The notes under the pieces are model-generated. The model was given only the letters and a program-made list of their open reading frames with translations. It made no database searches and was not told the DNA's origin. Made by a program: the position numbers and the translations under genes. A DNA stretch of 64,000 nt from Paradevosia sp036499825 (GTDB lineage Bacteria; Pseudomonadota; Alphaproteobacteria; Rhizobiales; Devosiaceae), in NCBI GenBank assembly GCA_036499825.1, contig DASYCZ010000027.1:8187-72186 (forward strand), given 5' to 3'. Within the stretch, counting starts at the first letter, position 1; each line of letters opens with the position of its first letter. This document shows positions 1-8,550 of the stretch, in pieces.

Positions 1-1
1 C

Positions 2-457
2 ATCGAGATCGACGGCGTCCCCTGCCGTTGCGGCAAGCGTGGCTGCCTCGATACCATCGCCTCGCGCCATGCGGTGATCGCGGCGGCGCGCCAGGCCGAC
101 CTGGTGGTGAATTCGCCGCAGGACGTCGAGGCCCTGGCCAAGACCGGGGATCCGTCGGCGATTCGTATCCTGCACCGGGCCGGCAATGCGCTTGGCCTCG
201 CCATGTCGCACCTGATTCAGCTGAATAATCCTGAGCGGATCGTCATCGCCTCGGTCAACAATACCATGGGAAGCCTGCTGCGCACGGTGACCAAACAGTC
301 GATAGACGCCTATGTGCTGCCGCAACTGGGTTCGGTCACCGATATCCGTTTCGACGATGTCGATGAGATTTTCTGGGCCCGGGGCGCAGCGGCGATCGCC
401 GCGCAGCGTTATCTGGTGGGAGCCAGCGCGCGGGGGCCGATCGAGGCAATCGCCTGA
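2..457 (+). CDS. ROK family protein, C-terminal part (5' end outside window)
   Basis: The reading frame is open from the window edge to TGA at 455-457. It begins with the ROK zinc-binding signature CRCGKRGCL (about residues 8-16 of the visible part), which in the family coordinates a structural Zn next to the sugar site. ROK proteins are sugar kinases or NagC/Mlc-type repressors. The N-terminal half that would show an HTH or the ATP-binding DxGxT motif is not in the window, so kinase and repressor cannot be separated. The neighbouring amino-sugar and importer genes favour a sugar-responsive regulator or kinase for that locus. The visible C-terminus (alternating helices ending near EAIA) is complete and shows no frameshift. 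Confidence 0.85.
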   Translation: MEIDGVPCRCGKRGCLDTIASRHAVIAAARQADLVVNSPQDVEALAKTGDPSAIRILHRAGNALGLAMSHLIQLNNPERIVIASVNNTMGSLLRTVTKQSIDAYVLPQLGSVTDIRFDDVDEIFWARGAAAIAAQRYLVGASARGPIEAIA

Positions 458-532
458 GGCCATTTCGGGCCCGAGGATGAAATATCCGCTGCCGCCCGGC
501 CATGGGCGTGGCGGCAAAATGGAGAATTGAGC

Positions 533-1330
533 ATGAGCAGCAGCGCGGCGAATTTGGCGTCCAACGACACTTATACGGTGCCGGCGGGACTGCCGGTCAT
601 CGAGATCTGTGTCGAGGGCATCGACGGGCTGCTGGCGGCGCAAAAGGGCGGCGCCGATCGTGCCGAGTTGTGCGCCAGCCTCATGGAGGGCGGCATCACC
701 CCCAGCCTTGGCATGGTCAAGCAGGCGCTGAAGCTGGCGAAAATCCCGTTCTACACCATCATCCGTCCGCGCGGCGGCGACTTCCTCTATTCGGACACCG
801 AGTTCGCCGCCATGCTCGGTGATGTCGAGGCATTGCGCGACATGGGCGCACCGGGCGTCGTCATCGGCTGCCTGACGGCGGATGGCCGCATAGACGAAGA
901 GCGGATGACGCAGCTGGTCAAGGCCGCAGGCACGATGCAGGTCACCTGCCACCGCGCCTTCGACATGACCGCCGATCCGCGCGAGGCGCTGGAAGCGCTG
1001 ATCCGCTGCGGCGTGCACCGGGTGTTGACCAGCGGCCAGCGCGACAGCGCTGTGGAAGGCGTGGAGCTCTTGCGGGCCCTGGTCGAACAGGCCGGCGACC
1101 GCATCATCATCATGGGCTGCGGCCGGCTGAACGCCACCACCATCGGTGAAGTGCGGCGACTGACCAACCTCAAGGAAATGCACTTCTCGGCGCCGAGCCA
1201 GCAGCTCAGCCGCATGACCTATCACAATCCGGGTGTCGCCATGGGCGGCGCCGGTGCTGAACGCGAGTACAGCCTCACCGTCACCAGCCCCGACAAGGTC
1301 CGCGACACCATCGCGGCGGCGCGGGCGTAG
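533..1330 (+). CDS. cutC: CutC family protein (copper homeostasis protein homologue)
   Basis: A 265-residue protein of the usual CutC length. It shows the family pattern of an N-terminal beta strand IEICVEG, then GADRAELC and GGITPS, a TIM-barrel core, and FYTIIRPRGGDF followed by CHRAFDM and VLTSGQ. Bacterial CutC was named for copper tolerance, but its biochemical role is unsettled, so the annotation is at family level. ATG 533 follows GGAG at 521-524 with normal spacing; a TTG two codons upstream is less likely. It lies 75 nt after the ROK gene on the same strand and is probably cotranscribed. In this setting a carbohydrate-linked role is as plausible as metal handling. Confidence 0.88.
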   Translation: MSSSAANLASNDTYTVPAGLPVIEICVEGIDGLLAAQKGGADRAELCASLMEGGITPSLGMVKQALKLAKIPFYTIIRPRGGDFLYSDTEFAAMLGDVEALRDMGAPGVVIGCLTADGRIDEERMTQLVKAAGTMQVTCHRAFDMTADPREALEALIRCGVHRVLTSGQRDSAVEGVELLRALVEQAGDRIIIMGCGRLNATTIGEVRRLTNLKEMHFSAPSQQLSRMTYHNPGVAMGGAGAEREYSLTVTSPDKVRDTIAAARA

Positions 1331-1679
1331 TTCTCACTGCTTGCTTAGACTGCACGGCGCCGCGCAAGAGGCTCCGCCACCCTTAGTCCCTCCCCACAAG
1401 GGGGAGGGAAACTAAAGAAGCGCAGGGTTCCCCGTCAGTTTCCCTCCCCTCGATGGGGAGGGATCAAGGGTGGGGTGGAGCAACACGTACAATCCCCGCT
1501 GACTAGTGGCGCGCCCACGACCTCAGGTGAACGCGGACCGGCTGATGGTATCGTGAGCATGAAACCCTGGCGACACACCCAGGCATTTCTGCGGATCGAT
1601 TGGACCATCGTACGGCCGAAGTATCTTGCTTTCTCAATTGTAGTATTTTTAATCGAGGTAATTCTGGTCGGGGGGAAAG
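1331..1679. other. 349-nt intergenic region without a gene
   Basis: This stretch between cutC and the next plus-strand gene has no credible coding frame. Its first half holds the nested palindromic element listed separately (1371-1481). The second half (about 1560-1680) is noticeably more A+T-rich around 1630-1660 and probably carries the promoter of the small membrane protein that starts at 1680, but no clear -35/-10 pair could be assigned. Confidence 0.6.
1371..1481. repeat. Nested inverted-repeat element (palindromic intergenic repeat)
   Basis: Two arms, 1371-1413 and 1437-1481, are near-complete reverse complements of each other (GCTCCGCCACCCTT against AAGGGTGGGGTGGAGC at the outer ends). 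Each arm also contains its own hairpin: CCCTCCCC-ACAAG-GGGGAGGG and CCCTCCCC-TCGAT-GGGGAGGG. The whole can fold into a large cruciform or RNA structure just downstream of cutC. This organisation is typical of mobile palindromic repeats in rhizobial genomes. No second copy was found in this window. Confidence 0.8.
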
Positions 1680-2291
1680 ATGGATCTGAATCCGCCGGTG
1701 GGCTCGAAGATTTCGATCGTCCAGAATGGTGGCGATCCGACCATCGTGATTCCCCAAATCAAAAGTTACAGCCGTTATTTCGCCGGGCTGTTTCTGCTTT
1801 TCTGGCTTGGCATGTGGGCGATGGGGTTTGGTGCTACGGCTTCAGAAGTGCTCGCCGGCAAGGCGGAGGCCTTCGAGGTCTTCTGGCTCGGTGGCTGGAC
1901 GGTTGGCGGCATCTTTGCCGCATATATACTGTACCAATGCTTTCGCCCGCCAGTGCCGGAAACCTTGACGCTGCGGCGGGGCAGCATCGTTTATGATTCC
2001 GGCATTGTTCCACCGCAGTTCAATGCCTTTGGAAGGCTAATCCCGAGTTCATCAGACAGCTGGCGCTCGATGTTTCCGAAACGTCACCGGGACGATCTGG
2101 ACAAGGGTGCTCTGCAGACCCTGCGTCTGCGTCAGACCGTTGCCGGCAATCGCCTGACGATCGATGTCGGGGCCAAACGTATCGAGATCGGCTCCGGCGC
2201 GAGCGAGGTCGAGCGCGAGTGGCTGGCCGCACTTTTGGCACGGCGATATTCGCTGCCCCAAACTCCCGACAAGGCGGCAATCGAGGCCTAG
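1680..2291 (+). CDS. Hypothetical membrane protein, two TM segments
   Basis: A 203-residue protein that I do not recognise. Two hydrophobic stretches at about residues 33-52 and 67-87 form a membrane hairpin. The ~115-residue C-terminal part is soluble, with beta-rich segments (ETLTLRRGSIVYDSG, NRLTIDVGAKRIEIG) that resemble a small PH-like or DUF-type cytoplasmic domain; this is inference. ATG 1680 follows GGGGGGAAAG, a strong ribosome-binding site. It is downstream of the palindromic element and convergent with the ATPase gene ending at 2320, so it seems to be its own transcription unit unrelated to transport. Confidence 0.7.
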   Translation: MDLNPPVGSKISIVQNGGDPTIVIPQIKSYSRYFAGLFLLFWLGMWAMGFGATASEVLAGKAEAFEVFWLGGWTVGGIFAAYILYQCFRPPVPETLTLRRGSIVYDSGIVPPQFNAFGRLIPSSSDSWRSMFPKRHRDDLDKGALQTLRLRQTVAGNRLTIDVGAKRIEIGSGASEVEREWLAALLARRYSLPQTPDKAAIEA

Positions 2292-2319
2292 CGAGCCGCT
2301 TGAGGCTCGCACTTGGATC

Positions 2320-3318
2320 TCAGGTGAGATCGGTGCGAATGCAGGCGGCGATGTGGCCTTCGCCGACGTTCACCGGGGGTGGCACCACATTGGCGCAGGC
2401 CTCGATGGCGTAGGGGCAGCGGGTGCGGAAGACGCAGCCGGAGGGCGGGTTGATGGGGCTCGGCACGTCGCCTTCGAGCAGGATACGCTCCTTCTTCACC
2501 GTCGGATCGGGGTTCGGGATCGCCGACAGCAGTGCCTTGGTGTAGGGGTGGCGCGGGCGCGAATAGAGCGCGGCCTTGGGCGCGATCTCCATGATCTTGC
2601 CCAGGTACATCACGATCACCCGATCGCAGAGATGCTCGACGACACCGAGATCGTGCGCCACGAACAGCATGGTCAGCCCCAGGCTTTCCTGCAGATCCTG
2701 AATGAGATTGACGATCTGGGCCTGCACGGACACGTCGAGGGCCGAGACCGGCTCGTCGGCGACGATGAATTCAGGATCGACCGCCAGGGCGCGGGCGATA
2801 CCGATGCGCTGGCGCTGGCCGCCGGAGAATTCATGCGGGTAGCGGGGCATGGCGTCGGCATTCAGCCCCACCTGCTCCAGCAGCTGCACGACGCGCGCCC
2901 GCCTTTCGCTGCGCTTGCCCAGCCGGTGGATGGACAGCGCCTCGCCGATGATGGCGCCGACGCGCTTGCGCGGGTCCAGGCTCGCATAGGGGTCCTGGAA
3001 GATGAACTGCATGCGACGGCGATAGGGGCGGAACTGAGCGGCCGACAAGGGCGTGAGGTCCGTGCCATCGAAAATGACGCTGCCGCCGGTGGGCTGCACG
3101 AGGCGCAGGATCGAACGGCCGATGGTGGTCTTGCCGGACCCGGATTCGCCTACAAGGCCGATGACCTCGCCGCGTCTCACGTCGAAGCTGACATCATCGA
3201 CGGCGCGGACGGCCGCAGGCGCCCCCTTCAGGAAGCCGCCGCCGACGCCGAAATGCGTCTGCAGGTTGCGGATGGAAAGCAGCGGGCGCTCGTCCGTGGC
3301 GGTATCGATAGCGGTCAT
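2320..3318 (-). CDS. Peptide-type ABC importer ATPase (DppF/OppF-like)
   Basis: The second ATPase of the first peptide-type importer in the window, energising uptake through the permeases at 7629-9426. Walker A GESGSGKT is at about residues 57-64, followed by the Q-loop (FQDPYASLDPRKR), signature FSGGQRQR, Walker B FIVADEP and the H-loop. The C-terminal oligopeptide-transporter domain has its conserved cysteine pair (CVFRTRCPYA). ATG 3318 overlaps the TGA of the preceding ATPase gene by 4 nt (ATGA), so I prefer it to the upstream in-frame ATG at 3348. At 332 residues it has normal length. The OppF type is inferred from gene order and from the QLSGGQ-like sequence. Confidence 0.9.
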   Translation of the reverse strand: MTAIDTATDERPLLSIRNLQTHFGVGGGFLKGAPAAVRAVDDVSFDVRRGEVIGLVGESGSGKTTIGRSILRLVQPTGGSVIFDGTDLTPLSAAQFRPYRRRMQFIFQDPYASLDPRKRVGAIIGEALSIHRLGKRSERRARVVQLLEQVGLNADAMPRYPHEFSGGQRQRIGIARALAVDPEFIVADEPVSALDVSVQAQIVNLIQDLQESLGLTMLFVAHDLGVVEHLCDRVIVMYLGKIMEIAPKAALYSRPRHPYTKALLSAIPNPDPTVKKERILLEGDVPSPINPPSGCVFRTRCPYAIEACANVVPPPVNVGEGHIAACIRTDLT

Positions 3319-4352
3319 GACGCGGCGACCTCCTGCCAGCGGATGCATCGGGCGAACTGGTTGTCGCCGGTATCGAGCAGCGGTGGCAGTGCGGCACGGC
3401 AGGCGTCGGTGGCATAGGTGCAGCGCGGGGCGAAGCGGCAGCCATCTGGCCGACGGCGCGGATCGGGAACACTGCCCGGAATGGCGTAGAGCCGGTTGCG
3501 GGCCTGTGCTTCGGCATCGCGGCGGCGGGCGCCGGGAACGCTGGCCAACAGGCCGATGGTATAGGGATGGCGCGGCCGGGTGAGGACGGAGACGACATCG
3601 CCCTCCTCCACGATCAGGCCGCCATACATCACCGCCACGCGGTCGGCGACTTCGGCAACGACGCCCAGATCATGGGTGATGAAGAGGATCGACATGCCGA
3701 TCTCGCGTTGCAGGCGCTTCATCAGGTCCAGGATCTGCGCCTGGATGGTGACGTCGAGCGCGGTGGTCGGCTCGTCGGCGATCAGCAGGGTCGGCCGGCA
3801 GCTCAGCGCCATGGCGACCATGACGCGCTGGCGCATACCGCCCGACATCTGGTGCGGATAGTCGTCGACGCGTTTTTCGGCGGCCGGAATGCCGACGATC
3901 TTGAGCATGGCGATAGCAGCCTTGCGGGCCTCCGGGCGCGACAGATTCTGATGCAGGATGATGGCCTCGGCGATCTGGTCACCCACGGTGAAGACCGGGT
4001 TGAGCGAGGTCATCGGCTCCTGGAAGATCATCGAGATGTCGTTGCCGCGGATCTTGCGCATCTCGGCGTCGGAGGCGGTGCGCAAATCGACGGTGCGGCC
4101 GTCCTTGTCGCTGAAGCTGAGGACGCCATCGACGACGCGGCCATGGGCCTTGTCGAGCAGGGCCATGATCGAAAGGCTGGTGACGCTCTTGCCGGAGCCG
4201 GACTCCCCGACGACGGCGAGGGTTTCCCCCCGCCTGATATCGAAGGAGACGCCGTCCACGGATTTGACCAGACCCCGGTCGGTGTCGAAATAGGTCTTCA
4301 GATTTTCTACCCGGAGAACCGGGTAGCTTTCGCCACTTTCAGGCATCGTCAC
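3315..4352 (-). CDS. Peptide-type ABC importer ATPase (DppD/OppD-like)
   Basis: A 345-residue ATPase with Walker A GESGSGKS at about 49-56, FQEPMTSLNP Q-loop, MSGGMRQRV signature and LLIADEP Walker B. The Cys-containing oligopeptide_transporter C-terminus (CRFAPRCTYATDAC) is present. GTG 4352 is well placed after GGAGACC; ATG 4346 is an alternative. It lies between the M81 peptidase gene (47 nt upstream on the same strand) and the partner ATPase (4-nt overlap). The minus-strand arm is therefore peptidase-ATPase-ATPase, while the membrane and binding subunits are on the divergent plus strand. Confidence 0.9.
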   Translation of the reverse strand: MTMPESGESYPVLRVENLKTYFDTDRGLVKSVDGVSFDIRRGETLAVVGESGSGKSVTSLSIMALLDKAHGRVVDGVLSFSDKDGRTVDLRTASDAEMRKIRGNDISMIFQEPMTSLNPVFTVGDQIAEAIILHQNLSRPEARKAAIAMLKIVGIPAAEKRVDDYPHQMSGGMRQRVMVAMALSCRPTLLIADEPTTALDVTIQAQILDLMKRLQREIGMSILFITHDLGVVAEVADRVAVMYGGLIVEEGDVVSVLTRPRHPYTIGLLASVPGARRRDAEAQARNRLYAIPGSVPDPRRRPDGCRFAPRCTYATDACRAALPPLLDTGDNQFARCIRWQEVAAS

Positions 4353-4398
4353 AGATCATGGTCTCCTGCGTCGGCGCGGCCAGGCGGGACGGTCCGGC

Positions 4399-5844
4399 TC
4401 AGAGCCGGGCCAGAGAGCGCTTGGAGAGCATCGGGTTGGGCGTCCATTCGATATCCTGGAACCACGGATAGGTCGGCGTCTGCATGCGCTTGCGCGGGCC
4501 CTGGTTGATATGATCCTGCGTGACGGCACCGGCCGACAAGATCATGAAGTTCGGATTGGCGATAGGCTCCAGTTCCGGCGACAGGTAGCCGGACTTGACC
4601 AGGACGGTATCGGCAGCCAGCGGATCGAGCCCAAGACGGTGGAAGTCGGCGATATTGTGATAGGGCCGGCGGCGGGCGGCAAGCACGATGTCGACGCCAC
4701 CGATCCGCACTACGGCTTCGCGCTCCAGCGGCTTGTCGGTATCGATGAGCTTGATGACTTCGACGTTGACCTGAACCGTGCCGGATTTCGGATCGAGCGA
4801 GCCGCCGATCTTGAGATCGATATGGGCGCCGACGCCGGCCGCATAGGCCCTGGTGACGGCGGGCTCATCGGTGATGCCGGCGACGATGGTCTTCTCAAGC
4901 CCCTGCTTCAACACCTCGGCCAGCACATCGGCGCGGTCACCGACACCGCCGGCCGTCGGGTTGTCGCCGGAATCGGCGAGTACGACGGGATGGGTCTTGC
5001 TGTTCCTGGCGAGGGTCACGCCCTCGATGATAGTGCCAACGGGAACCGGGAAAACGCATTCGCGGCGCGCATCCCACAAGGACTGCGCCAGCTTGACGGC
5101 TTCGCGCTCGAGGACATCCTTGTTCATGCCGGTGAAGACCGAGCAGGCGGTGCCGCGCGGCTCGTCGGCGGAGCGATAGCCGATCTGCAGGGAAGCATCC
5201 CAGACGCCATCGAGCGCATCAAGCGCCGGCAGGCCGGCATAGATGGATTTGGCGGGCTCGTAGCGCGTGCTCGTGCGCTCGCCGCCCATCAACATGGGCA
5301 CCTTGACCCAGCTGATCAGCGGGCGCTCGCCTGTGGTCAGCGCGTGATGCAGCATCTTGAGGGAGCGCAGCTGCGTTTCCGGCACGTCGATATGGGGCGC
5401 GGTGCGGTAGGTGGAGAAGATGTCGATGGCGTCGAGGATCTTCTGCGTCACATTGCCATGCAGGTCATAGCTGACGGCGATGACGCAATCCTCGCCGACG
5501 ACTTCGCGGGTCGCTGTGAGCCAGTCGCCCTCGGCATCTTCCATGCCGCTCACATAGGCAGCGCCATGCATGGCGAGATAAACGCCGTCGAGCGGGCCGA
5601 GCGCCTTGAGGCGGCTGAGGAAATCGGCCTTGAACCCCTCATAGGTTTCGCGCGCGATGGGACCGCCTGGAACGGCGCGGGCATAGAAAGTGGGGAGGTA
5701 AGTGGCCTCGTAGGCGTCGAGCACCGAGAAATACGGCTTGGAAAGAATTTCATCGCCGCGCCAGATGACGAAATCCTGGGCGGTGACTTCCACAGGATTG
5801 AATGTGCAGCACTCGACGTGCAGCCCCCCAACCGCAACACGCAT
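4399..5844 (-). CDS. M81 family metallopeptidase (MlrC/microcystinase-like)
   Basis: A 481-residue protein with the M81 architecture: an N-terminal HVECCTFNP metal-site segment, a central MHGA and YDLHGN segment, and the hallmark ADSGDNPTAGGVGD loop, followed by the MlrC C-terminal domain. M81 members are Zn-dependent hydrolases. The founder, MlrC, cleaves linear microcystin fragments, and most homologues lie next to peptide-type ABC importers with unknown substrates, exactly as here. No signal peptide is visible, so it should act in the cytoplasm on imported material. It heads the minus-strand arm, divergent from the binding-protein gene over a 158-nt shared control region. Confidence 0.88.
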   Translation of the reverse strand: MRVAVGGLHVECCTFNPVEVTAQDFVIWRGDEILSKPYFSVLDAYEATYLPTFYARAVPGGPIARETYEGFKADFLSRLKALGPLDGVYLAMHGAAYVSGMEDAEGDWLTATREVVGEDCVIAVSYDLHGNVTQKILDAIDIFSTYRTAPHIDVPETQLRSLKMLHHALTTGERPLISWVKVPMLMGGERTSTRYEPAKSIYAGLPALDALDGVWDASLQIGYRSADEPRGTACSVFTGMNKDVLEREAVKLAQSLWDARRECVFPVPVGTIIEGVTLARNSKTHPVVLADSGDNPTAGGVGDRADVLAEVLKQGLEKTIVAGITDEPAVTRAYAAGVGAHIDLKIGGSLDPKSGTVQVNVEVIKLIDTDKPLEREAVVRIGGVDIVLAARRRPYHNIADFHRLGLDPLAADTVLVKSGYLSPELEPIANPNFMILSAGAVTQDHINQGPRKRMQTPTYPWFQDIEWTPNPMLSKRSLARL

Positions 5845-6000
5845 AGGCGATACCCTTCCTTAAGACTTAGACACGCAATCCCACCCCTTATGGGACTACT
5901 AAATTATCCTTTGACAGTTAGTTCACAATCTGAGCAAAGTCAACGCAAGTTGATGCAACCTTTCAGTGCAAGCTGCGAGGCATCGGCTGAGGGAATAACT

Positions 6001-6028
6001 AATTGCAAGGGAGCGCAAAGTTGCAATT
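6001..6028 (+). promoter_or_regulatory. Inverted repeat spanning the translation start of the binding-protein gene
   Basis: AATTGCAA at 6001-6008 and TTGCAATT at 6021-6028 are perfect 8-nt inverted arms with a 12-nt loop. The loop holds the GGGAG that would serve as ribosome-binding site for TTG 6021, and the TTG of each candidate start (6003 and 6021) lies inside an arm. It could be a repressor operator or an mRNA hairpin limiting initiation. The divergent region upstream also holds TTGACA at 5911-5916, without a convincing -10. Confidence 0.5.
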
Positions 6029-7571
6029 CCATCCGTTTCTGACGAGAGGGCGCACTGTCGCACTGACGATGGCCATGGGCCTCGTCGCCGCCGCAGCCGG
6101 CCCGTCCTATGCCCAGACTACCCTGTCCGTGCTGCAGGCCGAAGCGCCGCGCTCCATGGATCCAGGTGATCATACGGCGTCGGTGACCGCCACCGTGCTC
6201 GATCCGATGTACGAAGGCCTCGCCGCCCACCAGGAAGATGGCAAGATCATCCCGGTGCTGGCCACCGAATGGAGCTCCAACCCCGAAGGCACCGTGTGGA
6301 CGTTCAAGCTGCGTCCGGGCGTGACCTTCCAGGACGGGACGCCGTTCAACGCGGAAGCTGTCGCGCATAGCTTCGAGCGCTTCCTCGATCCCAAGCGCGG
6401 CCTTGCCGCGGCCGGCCGCATCAATGCCGTCATCGCCTCGGTCAAGGCCGTGGACGACATGACCGCCGAATTCACCCTCAAGGCGCCCTATGCGGGGTTC
6501 CTCGAACTGATGACGACCAATACCGCCAAGATCGTCAGCGAAAAGGCCGACGAAGCCGGCACCCTGGACACGGTTCCGGTCGGCACGGGCAAGTTCAAGT
6601 TCGTCGAGTGGAAGTCGGGCGAATATGTGCTCGAGGCCAAGAACGACGCCTATTGGGGTGACAAGGCCAAGGTCGACCAGATCAAGTTCACCTGGTCGGG
6701 TGAAGCCTCGGTCCTGTCCATGTCGGTGCAGTCGGGCGATACCGACGTGATCTATCCGCTGCAGCCGACCTATGCTCCGGCGGTTCAGGCCAATGCCGAC
6801 CTCAAGCTTTCCAACACGCCGGGTTCGGTGATGTACTGGATGTCGATCAACGTGAAGCTGAAGCCGCTGGACGACGTACGCGTCCGCCAGGCGCTGAACT
6901 TTGCGACCGATCGCAATGCCCTGGTCACCGCGCTGCTGCGCGGCTTCGGCGATCCGGCCAATTCCCCGCTCGCCCCGACCAATCCGAACTACGACAAGTC
7001 GCTGGCCACCTATACGTACGACCCCGAGAAGGCCAAGGCCCTGCTTGCTGAAGCGGGCTTCCCCAACGGCTTCACCATGACCACCGCGGTGGCACAGCGT
7101 GACGCCCCGATCGCCGAAGCCCTGCAGGGCATGTGGGCCAAGGTCGGCGTCACCCTCGACATCCGCAACCAGGAAAGCGGCGTCTGGTCCAAGGCCGCGT
7201 TCGCCGATCCGGCCGGCAAGGAAGCCGATGGCCTCAATTCGTCGATCGCCTCGTGGTCTTCGGGCACCTACAACGCCGATCTGCAGCTGCGGCCGCTCTA
7301 TGCGACCGAGAGCTGGGCTCCCGGCGGCGCCAATCTGGGCTTTTTCAGCGATCCCAAGCTTGACGACCTGATCAATGCCGGCGCCAGGGAACTGGATCCA
7401 GACAAGGCCAAGGCCATCTATGGCGAGGCCCAAAAGCTGATCAACGAGGAAGCCCCGCACGTCGTGCTCTATTCGAAGCGCAACCTGATGGTCACGCGCG
7501 CCAATGTCGATGGCGTGTGGATGCAGCCCGGCGGCGCGATCGTCGTGCAGGACGCCTCCAAGTCGCAATAG
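6003..7571 (+). CDS. ABC importer substrate-binding protein, SBP family 5
   Basis: Periplasmic binding protein of the peptide/nickel type. A Sec signal with hydrophobic core (ALTMAMGLVAAAAG) ends in SYAQ, giving a mature protein of about 480 residues. Family features include the early ILATEW and PGVTFQDGTPFNAE segments, DVRVRQALNFATDR, and late GFTMTTA and DLINAG sequences. TTG 6003 is preceded by GAGGG; TTG 6021 is preceded by GGGAG and gives a more typical signal peptide, so the true start may be 6021. It is first in the plus-strand arm and is followed by a GC-rich stem-loop before the permease genes. The ligand cannot be read from sequence; adjacent M81 and M20 hydrolases suggest a peptide- or amide-containing compound. 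Confidence 0.9.
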   Translation: MQGSAKLQFHPFLTRGRTVALTMAMGLVAAAAGPSYAQTTLSVLQAEAPRSMDPGDHTASVTATVLDPMYEGLAAHQEDGKIIPVLATEWSSNPEGTVWTFKLRPGVTFQDGTPFNAEAVAHSFERFLDPKRGLAAAGRINAVIASVKAVDDMTAEFTLKAPYAGFLELMTTNTAKIVSEKADEAGTLDTVPVGTGKFKFVEWKSGEYVLEAKNDAYWGDKAKVDQIKFTWSGEASVLSMSVQSGDTDVIYPLQPTYAPAVQANADLKLSNTPGSVMYWMSINVKLKPLDDVRVRQALNFATDRNALVTALLRGFGDPANSPLAPTNPNYDKSLATYTYDPEKAKALLAEAGFPNGFTMTTAVAQRDAPIAEALQGMWAKVGVTLDIRNQESGVWSKAAFADPAGKEADGLNSSIASWSSGTYNADLQLRPLYATESWAPGGANLGFFSDPKLDDLINAGARELDPDKAKAIYGEAQKLINEEAPHVVLYSKRNLMVTRANVDGVWMQPGGAIVVQDASKSQ

Positions 7572-7578
7572 TATAGTG

Positions 7579-7603
7579 GGGGGCCGGCACGCAGCCGGCC
7601 CCC
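7579..7603 (+). terminator. Intercistronic GC-rich stem-loop after the binding-protein gene
   Basis: GGGGGCCGGC (7579-7588) and GCCGGCCCCC (7594-7603) form a perfect 10-bp stem with a 5-nt loop in the 57-nt gap between the binding-protein and permease genes. There is no T-run, so it is more likely a 3' mRNA stabiliser or partial terminator raising the SBP:permease ratio than a full stop. Confidence 0.6.
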
Positions 7604-7628
7604 TTCCCGCCTCGCATCCGGGCTGCCG

Positions 7629-8549
7629 ATGACACGCTACTTCGCCAGAAAATTCCTGATGCTGCCGCTGGTGCTCCTCGGCGTATCGTTGCTCGTCTTT
7701 CTCGCCATCAGGGCCCTGCCCGGCGATCCGGCCCGCCTGATGGCTGGCCCCGAGGCCACGCAGGAAGCCGTCGACAACATGCGGATCCGGCTCGGCCTCG
7801 ACCAGAGCCTCGTCCAGCAATATGTCTCGTTCCTGTGGAACGCGCTGCACGGGGACCTCGGCACTTCCATTCAATCCAAGCTGCCCGTCACCAAGGAAAT
7901 CGCCGAGCGCTTTCCGTTCACGCTGGCGCTGGCGCTCTGCAGCTATCTGCTGGCGACACTGGTCGGCGTGCCGGCCGGCGTGATCGCGGCCACCAACAAG
8001 GGCCGCTGGCCGGACCAACTGGTGATGCTGATCGCCATTGCGGGCGCCTCGATGGCCAATTTCTGGCTGGCGCTGATGAGCATGAACCTGTTCTCGGTCC
8101 AGCTCGGCTGGCTGCCGCTGATGGGTGCCGCCGGCTGGAAGAACTATATCATGCCGGCCTTTGCGCTCGGCCTCCTGCCCACCGCGCTGATCGCGCGCAT
8201 GACGCGTTCGAGCATGGTGGAAGTGCTGAGCCAGGACTATGTGCGCACCGCGCGCGCCAAGGGGCTGAGCGATGCGGTGGTGCACCGCAAGCATGCGCTG
8301 CGTAACGCGCTGATCCCGATCGTCACCGTCATCGGGCTTAATTTCGGCTCGGTGCTTGGCGGCGCCGTGGTGACCGAGACGGTCTTCAACTGGCCGGGTA
8401 TCGGCCGACTGCTGGTGGACTCGGTGAGCTATCGCGATTATCCGATGATACAGGCGCTGATCCTGCTCGCCGTGGTGTGCGTGGTGGTGATCAACTTCAT
8501 CGCCGACATGGTCATCGCCGGCCTCAACCCGCGCATAAGGTTCGACTGA
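7629..8549 (+). CDS. Peptide-type ABC importer permease (DppB-like)
   Basis: A 306-residue inner-membrane permease. It has an N-terminal TM (FLMLPLVLLGVSLLVFLAI), the family's RALPGDPAR motif, a periplasmic segment and five further TM helices. The ATPase-coupling EAA loop reads DYVRTARAKGLSDAVV and is followed by HALRNALIPIVT. Length and order are normal for the DppB/OppB family. It lies 1 nt before the DppC-like gene and forms the translocation pore with it. The ATPases encoded at 2320-4352 are the natural partners because no other unpaired ATPases are nearby. Confidence 0.92.
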   Translation: MTRYFARKFLMLPLVLLGVSLLVFLAIRALPGDPARLMAGPEATQEAVDNMRIRLGLDQSLVQQYVSFLWNALHGDLGTSIQSKLPVTKEIAERFPFTLALALCSYLLATLVGVPAGVIAATNKGRWPDQLVMLIAIAGASMANFWLALMSMNLFSVQLGWLPLMGAAGWKNYIMPAFALGLLPTALIARMTRSSMVEVLSQDYVRTARAKGLSDAVVHRKHALRNALIPIVTVIGLNFGSVLGGAVVTETVFNWPGIGRLLVDSVSYRDYPMIQALILLAVVCVVVINFIADMVIAGLNPRIRFD

Positions 8550-8550
8550 G

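Noticed and set aside
2164..3417. Plus-strand frame opposite the first ATPase gene
   Set aside because: ATPase motifs are on the minus strand; this frame is an antisense shadow.
4510..6042. Plus-strand frame opposite the M81 gene
   Set aside because: The M81 motifs are on the minus strand, and this frame crosses the divergent control region without domain content.
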